In this document: positions 51,750 to 62,227 of the stretch, in pieces
Layout: the number at the start of each line of letters is the position of its first letter
Numbering within the stretch: position 1 is the first letter of the stretch
NCBI GenBank assembly: GCA_965153455.1
Contig: OZ234496.1
Span: forward strand, 14,438,304 to 14,502,303
Length of the DNA: 64,000 nt
Source: Sphagnum compactum
Taxonomy: Eukaryota; Bryophyta; Sphagnopsida; Sphagnales
Direction of reading: 5' to 3'
Notes under the pieces: model-generated
What the model saw: only the letters and a program-made list of their open reading frames with translations
The model's database searches: none
Told to the model about the DNA's origin: nothing
Program-made: the position numbers and the translations under genes

Positions 51750-54749
51750 TTATTCAATGAAATTATAGTTCTCTTCTGCCAAAGACTCTTTTGCTTTCAA
51801 GTATTGCTTGAAATTTGAACTTGGCTTGTAATTGGCATACGGGTCATCAGGCCAATTTTTCACCATAGTAATAATCTGGTCCATATCTCCATTTGCAAGT
51901 AGCAGTGCCTTAAAGCTATCAACACCCTTGCAAGACTGAAAACCCATTCAATTTCTATCTGTGAATTCGGGATTCCAAGAATTTGTTTTGCAAGGAAACC
52001 CACATTAGGAAATTGGCCTTCATGCATTTGCCACCAAGCTAATGGATCTGCACATGCAAATGAAGGAATAGAAAGCCTCCTAAATAAAGATAATTCCCCA
52101 GTGACTAGTGCTCGAGAAGATCCCTCAATTGAAACCCCAACCCCAAACAAGTTTTCTTCAAGTTCTAGTCCTACAACATAAATTGCTGCAATAGCAGATG
52201 TACCAACAACAAGGTTTAGCCAATCAAAGCATACCATCAAAAGAGGAACAATCACTTTGACATCATATTCAAATGCCAATCAGATTGCATTCCTGCATCC
52301 CACCAAGTTTTCCATTATGTGCAATGCCTTGAAATAGGGATCCAACATGATAGCCATCATGTTGTGAGTTTGCCTCGCATCAAAAGACCTCAGAAACTCC
52401 AAAAGGGTGAAAGCACACTACGGTGGTACATTTTGAGCAAGAAAATGTACTCGTTTTTTAGTACACTTTGTATCATTTTGGGGACAGATTTTTTTTCATT
52501 TCATCTAGCATTTGAGAAACACTAAATATGGATTTTTGACACAAATCCTCCCTCACAATTCTTGTTATCTTTCAAATGATAGTGTTTTTTCAAAAAACTT
52601 TTATGTATTCACACACTTATGCTTGTTTGAATGAAAAACCTCATCCAAATGTTTTTTGTGAAATCACATGAATGGAACTCTTCATATAAAATTGAAATGA
52701 GACAATGAAATCATATGTAATATATGATTGAGTACTTCATCAAATTTGGTAATTATTTGAATGGTTTTTGAAGTATATTTGCACTTTGCAATATATCGGT
52801 ACGACTTCAATTTTTTCACTATTATACTTTTCAATCATTTAATATCAATTTCAAAATGGGATTTTTTTTTACAATCTTATTCTTTGGGTTTTGAACTACC
52901 TTATTCCAAGTATTATTTGCAAAAAAATGTTTCAATATTAGCTTGGTAAAAGTTCAAATACATGTAGTTTCAAAAAGTAATATTTGTGACAACAATCTTT
53001 GATCACCGTAATGTGCTTTCACCCAGAAAAGGTTTGATTACCTTTATTACCTCTAGCTGCATATTCCTGTGCAAAAGGTAGATCTCTACCTTAAACAAAT
53101 CAAATATTTCAGGCCTAGTAGAAAGCTCCAACAACTATGCTTCCATTTCCATTGCGAAGGTAATGGTTGTTGTCAAGGCATCTGACAACAACCAATGGCC
53201 CCTACTTTGATTCATCACATAGGCAGATACAGCAAGATTCAAAGTAGAGTTGATTGCCTCAACAATAGCCCACACTTGGGCTTTAGGTACTATTTGTTGT
53301 AGAGCAATAGAGTTTTGCTTGTCATAACAAAAAATTATGGCATTCTCAAACTCAAGGGTTTCTTCAAACATGATGACTTTGCTAGCATTGCTAGCAAATT
53401 TGGTTTTCATAGGGTCTTCAATTTTCGATGTTGCATGCCACTTTTAAAACAAGCCCACTCCCATTCTTACCTTCCTTTCCCAGACTTTTTAATCCATGTA
53501 ATGGTTTTTTGTAAACCACTTTGAACTTCTTTCACACTAACATTTCTCAACCCAACAAAAACTTTTTCATCATTTGTTGCATACTAACAAGCCTTGGACA
53601 TCACATGCCCAAAACATGTGCCCTCATAAACCCTAAGAATCTTTAAGGGCTCACAGTCAATGATGGAATGCAAAGTTATTGCCATAACAGAAGATTTGTG
53701 CCTTCATCTTTTACGAATGCAATAACTCGGTGTAATAGACCAGATTTGTCCAACAAAACTTGCAATTGTACAACCATTGATTGTCTAGTTGTTTCATTCA
53801 CCTCAAACAACCCCACAATAGTATGCATGGGCACCCAATTATCACTCAAGAAATTAATAACCAAAGCAAAAATATGGACCCTGCTATGAGACATCCATAA
53901 ATTAAAACTAGTAGAAACCATTGTTGTTAATGCAGGATTTGGCAAAACATGATGGTCCATGGTTTTTTTGACCATGGTTGGCAACACTTCTTCCACAAAA
54001 AAAAATCGAAAAGGAAATAATACATGGGGGCTTTGGTGTAAAACTAACCTCCGAAGCCAAACATTCTCGTAAGTTGACAAGGGCCTATAACCCTTGCAAA
54101 TATACATGACCAAATCCTCCAGAAACTGCTGTTGTTGTTCGTCAATTTTTTTGTAAGGGTTTGTGGCACCAAAAAATGAAGTAATTGCACAGGTAGATGT
54201 AGTTATTCTTTTCTTCCTTGATTGCTAAACATGAGCTACAAATTTTGCCACCTTCTCACTGAGTTGTTTACTTTGCGCAAATAACCTTGGATGTGTAGTT
54301 TGCACATGAATAGTCATAAAAATAATACCATTTACCTTGTTATATTTAATTAAACCTTTGCGGAGCGTAGATCTTTGAACTAAAGCATCACTAGATGTTT
54401 ATTCAAATTTGCAAATTATGCACCACAACACTTGTGGTTTCACCAAATCCACCGACAAACTATCATTGACATCAAAAAATCCCCAACATATGAATAAGCG
54501 GTTGTGAGGTCTCTAAGACACAGCTTGTGTTTCTACAGCAGCAAGTTGTGAAGTATCAACATCTGAGATGTTGGGAGCTTACAGATGCACACTTTCAATA
54601 TCTGAGATGGATGAAGATGGCACATGAATAGGGGCAAAAGTTAGCATATGAATAGGGGCAATTGATAGCATATGAGGAAAGGAAGTTGATAGAGTATTTT
54701 CATCAACTCCACCCACACTCTCAACATAATAGCATTCCTCCTCAACCAT
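51750..54749 (-). pseudogene. hAT transposase pseudogene (CAGTGTTG family)
   Basis: Reading on the minus strand from an ATG at 54749: a ~60-residue N-terminal leader; a BED-finger remnant near 54440 (WCIICKFE, then a stop, with the His pair not visible); the catalytic core at 54113-53676 (SFNLWMSHSRVHIFALVINF, TRQSMVVQLQVLLDKSGLL, VIAFVKDEGTNL); a middle part at 53410-53135; FLRSFDARQTHNMMAIMLDP near 52390-52320; and the dimerisation domain ending at 51860 (DPLAWWQMHEGQFPNVGFL, IPNSQIEIEWVFSLARVLI). A conserved VKNWPDDP tail continues in a shifted frame to 51750. Stops, shifts and the 620-bp insertion at 52405-53024 inactivate it. Confidence 0.88.
52405..53024. mobile_element. 620-bp DNA element nested in the hAT transposase
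   Basis: Ends are inverted: GGGTGAAAGCACACTACGGT on the left and, read from the right, GGGTGAAAGCACATTACGGT; 20 of the first 22 positions match overall. It separates two parts of the transposase that read on from one another. The flanks share only an AAAA run, so the target duplication and superfamily are unresolved. The interior is AT-rich and non-coding. Confidence 0.75.
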
Positions 54750-54760
54750 TGCAACCTAAA

Positions 54761-55640
54761 CACAAAACACAAACAATGCATTAACTAAAACAAGAACAAT
54801 GCCTTAGAAACCCTAAACCTAAAGACAAAAGAATGGAGATCAAGTTGGAAGCTTACTTTTGTTAACAACTACATTACTGCAAAAGATTGTTGAATAACAA
54901 AACATGCATCCAATGAATGCCACTTGCAACTAGCAAATGCAAAGGAACCAATGAGCACCAAACAGTTTGAAAGAAATTATTGACCAAAACGCAAATGAAC
55001 AATTTTGCAATTCATCAGCAAGTTGTCATGTTCGTCCAGCAAGTATGAACAGAACAAAGGTTTCAGTTTGTCCAGCAACTATGCATACTAACCTTGCACA
55101 TAAACAAAACATAGGTCGTAGTTCATCTAACAATTATGCACAGCAATAAAACAAAAAACACAAAACATAGACAATACATTAACTAACTAAGACAAGAACA
55201 ATGCCCTAGAAACCCTAAACCTACAAACAAAAGAATGGAAATAAACTTGGGAGTTTACCTCTATTAGCAGCTACACTACTGCAAAAGATTATTAAACAAC
55301 AAAAACACATCCCATGAATGCCAATTGCAACCAATGAACATCTAGGAACCAGTGAGCACCAAGTAATAGAAAAAACTATTGACCAAAACATAGATGAACA
55401 ATTCTATAGTTTGTCAGCAAGTTGTCATGTTCGTCCAACAAGTATGCACAAAACAAAGGTTCTAGTTCGTCTAACATCTATGCATAACAACTTTGCACAA
55501 AAACAAAACATAGATAATGCATTAACTAGAACAAGAACAATGCCCTAGAAACCTTAAACCTAAGGACCCAAAAAATGGAGATGAAGCTAGAAGTTTACCT
55601 TTGTTGGTAGCCTACCTCTATTGGTTTCTATTGACACAGG
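54761..55640. repeat. Internal 340-400-bp tandem repeats of the hAT element
   Basis: Two full units and a partial third start near 54771, 55168 and 55511. Each has ATTAACTA-A-AAGACAAGAACAATGCC-like sequence, TAGAAACC-TAAACCTA, a TTTACCT-TTGTT block and CAGCAAGTTGTCATGTTCGTCC. The array sits directly upstream of the transposase ATG and would lie in its leader or promoter. Spacing (397 and 343 bp) shows an indel between units. Confidence 0.8.
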
Positions 55641-56129
55641 TCCCAATTCGTCTAGTAACGATGCATATAAACAACTGAGCTTGTTCGGCAATGCTTCACA
55701 AAAACAACAAACAACCGAGCTCGTCCAACATCAATGCACAAACAATTGAACTCAAGCTCTCACAGCTTGAAAACCTCTCACAACTTGAAAGCAACCAACC
55801 AACCACCAACCTCTCACGTAACAAGCTTTCACAACAAGCTCTCTCAATGAACTGTAACCAGTGTTGCAAGAAGACTCTTGAACAAAAAATCTAAACAAAA
55901 CTTGGAAGTGCAAACTTCCAAAGTGCACAAAAAATTTCAATGAAACTTGCAAGCTTAAAATCTAGGTTTACATTGAGCTCTTAGCATCGTCGTGTAGCAT
56001 CATCGTTGTGTAGCATAATCGTCAAGTGCAAAAGCAAAGAACCAAAGCAAAACATGGCTGAAAGGAGAATGCAATGGGTTCTTGTTTCTAGCTATAACCC
56101 ACAAACCCTAAATGAATTAAACCTTAAAT

Positions 56130-56345
56130 TCGTATCCGGCATTTTTAAAACTCTAATTGGCCGGATACAGTTATGTATTAAAGGTTTTTGAACCGGATAT
56201 GGTTACACATTGGATGTGTACATAGCATGCATCCAGCGGTGGTGTATACTGCCGGATATCAGAAACTTGAAAAATTCTGGATATGGATTCATCCATATCC
56301 GGTGACTATCCGGATGCATAACCGGATTTATATATATATCCGGCC
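56130..56345. promoter_or_regulatory. CCGGATA-rich right subterminal zone of the hAT element
   Basis: CCGGAT or its complement ATCCGG occurs at about 56134, 56161, 56193, 56252, 56299, 56308, 56321 and 56338, in both orientations, within ~210 bp ending at the TIR. Clusters of a short subterminal motif are the expected binding sites of hAT transposases; binding here is inferred. Confidence 0.6.
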
Positions 56346-56360
56346 AACACTGGAATGAAC

Positions 56361-58089
56361 CTAGGAAACTGAAAGCTATCATTAGATAATTAAGAAGGGC
56401 AATGGTTAACCTTATTTTGGGTTTAACCTGACAGTTGGTTATAAGAGCTATTGGGATTCGGTTGGGAAGATCAAATGCCACTGAATCCATTAACAAGGGT
56501 CAGTTGTTCTAGAGGCCTATTAAGTACTGCCTTATTTGTCAAGGTTGTTAAGATATAGGTGATTTTTTGACAAGGTGATTGGTTCAATTTGGTGATTACA
56601 TTTTGTTCAAGAGGGCCAAATTCTGGCTACAGAGGGTTGAATCCTTGCAAATTACTGGCTACAAGCAATTCAAACTGGAGAAGTTAAGGTTATTTTAGGA
56701 GAGTATGAGCTCGGTTTGCATACGTAGAAAGTTCTCAAGTTTTGACTTTGATTTTTGTTGTTTGAAGAAGTAAAGAGAGGGAGGTCTGGGGAGGAAAAAT
56801 GCTTAGGTGATTGTAGAATTTGCTTAAGGTTTTGGGAGTTCTTAGTGGGTTGAAGCTAACTTTTGTAGTTGGATTTTTGGTTGGTTGAAGTAAAGGTATG
56901 AGGAGGTGATTGTGGGTATGTGGAGTATGTAGGAGTTAGAATGATCGTGTCTTCTATGGAGCTTGTTGGTGTGTATGCATTGAAGTAAATAGCAATAGAG
57001 GTGTGAGAAAAGATAGAGGTTTGAAGAGGCTTCTGGGTTGACAGAAATCTCAACCTAAAAGCTTTTAAATCATGAAGGCAAGGGTGATTGAACCTAATTG
57101 CAGTTGTGATGAGATGGACTAAGTTGAAGCATGGGGTTAAGTGGAATGAAGGGTAGTAGGTTTGGTCCAATTGACAGCACACATGCTTAAAGATTTCACC
57201 TTACGAGCGTCATTCACCAAGTACAGAAAAGGTTTGTCTCGAACATTTTCAACCCTTTTCAACATCTCACAATTCCAAATTACAAGCTCCATCACACAAG
57301 TCCTAATCCAAAACATGAGAATTAGGTCCCCCCATTTAATCAAAACCCTCTCCAGTAGAGGATGATTAGTTCCTACTTTCATCACAGCCTAAAAATGCAC
57401 ATTTATCATTCACAAAAAACATACTACATTTTTACAAAGTCACAGACAGTTTGATATAATTTGACATAGTTGGAAGTGTACACAGCAGCCATAAGAGTGT
57501 CTGGCTGTTACAAGCTCTGTATCTTATGTAGCACATTTATATTATGATTCACACTAACTCTATGTAGTGACTTGGAAATTCAAACTTACTGCTTATCTTT
57601 TCTACAAACTCTTAGAGGCTTGCAGATCCCACAGATGGGTTGTATGGTCTCTTGTCTCCTGATCAGTGTGTTTACAGGAAATTTACTGAAACTCTGTTAT
57701 TGGAACAGCCGATCCAATCTTTGGTTCTTCCAGACCTGAAGCAGACTTGAACTATTGAGCTCGAGAAATAAATTTCCTAGAACTTTCACTCCAGTTTCAA
57801 ACCTACTAATCTACCTGAAAGACATCATATGATTCATGCCTCCAGAAGGACATAAAAACAGGTACTATCATGTATACAAACGGATGTATCAAATACAGCA
57901 CCAGTCTACCCACAACATAAGCTGAAGGTGCTTGAACTGTGAGTAGTGGTACTACGTCATCAGTCATGAGTGGCAATTATTGAGCATAGACACGGTCACA
58001 GCAGCTAGAGATTCAATGATCTGAGTAGGAACAGATCTCCAAAATGATGCAACCCAGGGCTCTAATTCTTCTCTCAGCCAACCATCCGG
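56361..58089. other. Intergenic DNA
   Basis: No gene is supported. Frames at 56856-57182 and 57137-57385 (-) lack a recognisable domain and overlap. This stretch probably contains the 3' UTR and terminator of the AP2/ERF gene; no poly(A) signal can be chosen with confidence. Confidence 0.4.
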
Positions 58090-60270
58090 TCAGGTGGGTT
58101 GGTTTGAGTTCTCGTGACTGTTATTTGGGAGAGTGCCTTGTAGGAATGCATCCATGCACGAATTGATACCATCACCCTGAGAACTCATTGTGAAACTTGG
58201 TACCAGCTTGGTCTCCCTTCCCTGCTGCAATGCCCAACAAAACAAATTAGTTCTGAGTATAGCCTAAATTAGTCCTGGCAAAAAAAAAAGATGAGGCAGT
58301 TACAAGCTTATTATGAAATTGCAATTGATGCTCTCATGGGACACAAGAAACTGTCTCTAAAATGCATCTGTCTCAAAGTTAGTAAACAAATGTGAGAAAT
58401 ATCAGCTACAAATTTTTGGTCTCGTAAGTAATCTAGCTGATCTTGAGTTCAATTTGACCCTCCAAGTAAGCTAGCATGCAATCCCCAGAGTAAATCATAC
58501 AGATCATATAAGGGAAGTGCTGCTATACCTCCAACATAATTGTATCATTGGATTGTTCGGAGCATGAACCCAAGTAATTCTCCACCCAGACATCTGAATC
58601 CCCCAATGGTTCTTTGTAATTGAAATCCAAGTTGAAGATCTGATCATCAACCGGCCAGTAGGTGTTTGGCCCGGGCAGCTCATGTGACAGCATCACATTG
58701 AGTCCATCTTCCACATTCATGAAAAAAGGTTCATGATGCAGGATCACTTCTGAACCAATAGGTGCTGCTGACACAGATTGCTGAGGAGGAGGCCAGTCCA
58801 AGGATGATGCACCTTGCAAGAACATCATAGATGACGACAACAATGGAGTGACACCATATCCTTCCAGATTCAACTCTTTTCCATGATGTTCTTCTTTGAG
58901 GAAATTATCAGCCATGCCCATTGATGTCGCTGCACTTGTGACATGAAATGGAGAACTTAGCTGTTCATATTCATGGCTAGGCACTGGAGATGAACTATTC
59001 TTCATTGGCATTTGCACCTCAATGGCATTGACACCATGATCCAAGTATGGCAAGGGCTCGAAGGAGATCGATGGAAATTCTGCATACATACATACATAAA
59101 TACATTGCAGCAACTAAGAATGTCAGACTTGCAATCAGTCCTGGACAGCATTTGAGGACATAAAGGACAAGACCATCTTAACTATGCACTCTGTATTGTG
59201 AAGCTCTCTCTGTTGACCCCAACTATTTTTGCAAGAGACTCACCTATGTTGACACTACCCGCAAGCTGGATGACTGTTGTGCCCGACGTTGTCAATTCAT
59301 CTCCAACAGGTGCAGGCTGGGTGTTGCTCATGTGCACCCTAGGAGTGAAAGTCGTTGTTCGGATCTCCTTCACAATTGGCAAGTTAGTGGGCAAACCCAT
59401 CCTTGATGTAATCTCTGAAGCATATTGCTTTGCCTTGCATTTCACAAACTCTGTGATTGCCTTGAAGATGGTGGTGTCAGAGATGTTATCCAAGGAAAGC
59501 TCAGGAGGCAGAGACTCGGTGTAAGCCTCAAGCCTGTCACAAGAAAAATTGGGCTTCTTTTTCTTGGTGCATTTCAGGATTTTGCGTGCTGCATCTACAG
59601 CACAAGCAGCTCCTTCCTCAGACATGTAAGTCCCCAGCCACACTTTTTTGTCCAGCGACTTCCACTCTGCTACTCGGATCTCTGCTACCCATTTGCTCAG
59701 GTCTGGCCGGAATCGCACACCGTAGTACTTGGAGCTACACTCCTTGTTTCTGGATCGTCGAGTAGTGGTAGTAGACCCTTGCTGCACTGGAGCAGTACTC
59801 TGACCTTCTTCATCACGTTTCTGTGCTCCGCTGAAAACAGATCAAGAGAAAGAGCCGTTGTTACATTTGAGGATTAGAAGGCAATCAGCCTTGGGAAGAA
59901 TTCTGTTGAGATAGAAAAAAGATTTCTTGGGGGAAATGCTCGACCCCTGAAATAGGTAATACCTGATGTTTGTGCAGTTGTCTTGGACATCATTGAGAAC
60001 AGGAAAAGATCCGGTGACTCCGAGAAACGGATCTGCTGCAAAGCTGCTGCTTTTGCCTTTGTTGACATTTGAGTCTTTGGTCTCAAATGGTGAGGTCTGT
60101 TTACACACAAGTTTGCAGCAGATTTGAAGACGGAAGGTGGAGGAAGTCCGTAGTGATCGAGCTGCTGGGCAGTCGTGGCATCGAGTTGGGCTGGTGCTTG
60201 AGCTTGCAATGTGGATGTTGTTGTTAATCCCACGGAACTCAAGGACAGCACTTAGATCGGCCTCGGGCAT
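58090..60270 (-). CDS. AP2/ERF-domain transcription factor, four exons
   Basis: A nuclear DNA-binding protein of ~526 residues with one AP2/ERF domain. Exons: 60270-59963, 59830-59244, 59079-58529 and 58224-58090; all junctions are GT-AG with matching phases. The AP2 domain spans residues ~138-198: YYGVRFRPDLSKWVAEIRVA, then KKVWLGTYMSEEGAACAVDA and a basic stretch ending PNF. YxGVR, WVAEIR and WLGT are the family's DNA-contact strands. The region following YYGVRFRP lacks the common WGR/WGK, so the domain is divergent and the subfamily is uncertain. The C-terminal half (exons 3-4) is Ser/Pro-rich and acidic, as in activation regions. The start is the first ATG in the frame that matches exon 2 by phase. 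Target genes are unknown. Confidence 0.87.
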
Positions 60271-61872
60271 ATTTTTCAGTAGAGGAGAAGAAGAACTTGC
60301 AGCTGCAGCCTTCTTGTCTAGATCACTGATGATTTCTTCCGCTCTGAGCTGATCTCGGAGCTCCAATCCCTCTAAAGTTTCCAGCTTTGTTTGTTTTTAT
60401 TATTCCTATGGTTTTGTATTTTTCAAAGCAATCAGGCTTCCTCCTCACGGGGTCGTTGGAGGCGGGCTCGGATCTAGATGCAGCCCACAAGGAGGTTCAC
60501 ACTGTAGGCTTGACTGAGGATACAAAAACAGTATGAGAGAATTAAGCGGGCATACGATCATACATTTCTTGCTACCTGCCACAAGTCTCTAGTCTCTACA
60601 CTCTAGTTGCAACTTACTCCTCCTCCTCCGCCTCCTCTTCCTCCTGACTTCAGAGATCATAGTACAAAAACTGAGTGGGACTGATCTCCACAATCCTAAT
60701 TCAGTTCTGTTCTGTCTCTCCGCTGCACGGCGCGCGGCCCACCCACAACGCAATCAATCACTACCAGTGAGCTTCAAAACATGATCCCAAATTACAAGTG
60801 ATGAGACGAATGATCTCTTCCAATTAAGTAATTGCAATATGCTACTGACAAGTTCCATCTAAACCTCTAAAATTACTCCAGGAAGACAGTTTTTGTAACA
60901 GTTTTTGCAACAGAGAAAAGAGGGGGGGGGGGGGGGGATAACAACAACAACAACAACAACCCAACCAAACCAAACCAAACCCAAAGAAAAACAAACAAAA
61001 AATAGAAAAGCTTTCAAGTACTTGTGAACAAGCCTTTTAAAATTAAAAATTAAAAATTCTTCAAAGTTTGTGATTTTTTTTTCCCCCAAAGGTGTTGGAA
61101 AATTGGTTCCAGTAAGTAAATTTGCAGACAGACAGTGAAACAAACCAAAGCCATTAAATTGTACAAAATTGAAGTAGCCTATGCCAAGTTATAATGGTTC
61201 TAGAGTGAGTCGCTTTGCAGTGGCCTTCTGCACAGAGACGATAAGAGAAGAGTGTAGGTCATTGCGACGGGGGAGAAGGAACAAGGGGGAGAGATTAAGG
61301 GAAAGGAAAGACGAGGAAATTGAAGGCCGGGGGGGTTACGCATATACATACGTACCCGCAAGCGAAGGCGAAGGAGAATTCGTCAACGGAGGGCGGCCGT
61401 CCGAGCGAGTATCTCGCGTAAGATCTAGTTAGGTATGTGGGAATTGCAGTGAACGTCTGTTTATTCTTTCCCCTGGGCCTCCATTACGAAATTACTTCTT
61501 GGCTAACCCCCATATGTTGGCTTGCTTTGAACGAGTCAAAGAAGAGATATTTGGAGGCACACAAAATGCGCGCGCCTGCCTGCCTGTCTGTCTGCGCAGG
61601 CACACTCGCCATGGTATTTGTCAATGAACTCGTTCCTGATTGATGATCAACCCTAATTTCCGAGCAGGGGAGTGGGGATGATCCGTTCACCTACCTACCT
61701 ACCTTACCATAGCTAGGGCGGGAGGGTGCCTATAGCTAGCTACTGGTCATTGCCTGACTTGAGCTTGTGTGAATGATGGGTTCTTCCTTGCAGGTAGGCA
61801 GCCGGCCCTGTTAACAACTTGTCTCCATATATTTTTTATATAGTGTCGGCTATGTTCTGAAAGCTTGGATAC
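60271..61872. other. Upstream region of the AP2/ERF gene and spacer
   Basis: Likely 5' UTR and promoter of the minus-strand AP2/ERF gene, including an in-frame TAA upstream of the start, a pyrimidine/purine-rich stretch (60620-60650), a G run at 60921-60936 and an (AAC)n run at 60941-60960. The more GC-rich segment 61181-61660 holds frames of 83 and 68 codons with no recognisable domain. CTACC repeats lie near 61690. Confidence 0.4.
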
Positions 61873-61910
61873 CAGTGTTGTTCTGTTCTTGATTTTTTTG
61901 AGAGAACCTT

Positions 61911-61934
61911 GGCTGGCTGGCTGGCTGGCTGGCT
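61911..61934. repeat. (GGCT)n microsatellite
   Basis: Six consecutive GGCT units lie shortly after a CAGTGTTG terminus-like motif at 61873. Confidence 0.85.
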
Positions 61935-62227
61935 CTGTTCCAGTTTTGAACTTTTCCTCTTGTTTTGTAGAATCTATCTTTTGTGCTGTCGTGAAAACAG
62001 TTTTCTATACTTATAGAACCCCTGGTTTTGAACCTGTGCAAAATAGGATAGCAGTTCGGTTCAGGTGCCGGTTCCAGTTCCAGTAAGAAGATTGTTACCT
62101 GATTCCAATCCTATTTCAGTTTTCATCGATTTGTGGTTGAAATACCCCTAAAACCAGCCAGAGAACCTGCTTTGTTCAAGAGAGGCCTTGGGTGCACCAG
62201 AACCCAAACTCATACCATTGTAACAAC

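Larger units (their letters stand above)
51274..56360 (-). mobile_element. 5.07-kb hAT transposon with perfect 8-bp target duplication
   Basis: The element runs 51282-56352 between identical 8-mers GAATGAAC (51274-51281 and 56353-56360). The left end is CAGTGTTGTCC; the right end read inward is CAGTGTTGGCC, 10 of 11 matching. Inside are a broken hAT transposase on the minus strand, a 340-400-bp tandem repeat ahead of it, a CCGGATA-rich right subterminal zone, a nested DNA element at 52405-53024 and a tRNA-like segment at 51603-51679. The short element at 21844-22450 and the remnant from 62228 carry the same CAGTGTTG terminus. Confidence 0.93.

Noticed and set aside
55851-55870. CAGTGTTG at 55859 as the right partner terminus of a separate element
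   Set aside because: Its flanking 8-mer (ACTGTAAC) has no partner, while 51282 and 56352 share the exact GAATGAAC duplication.
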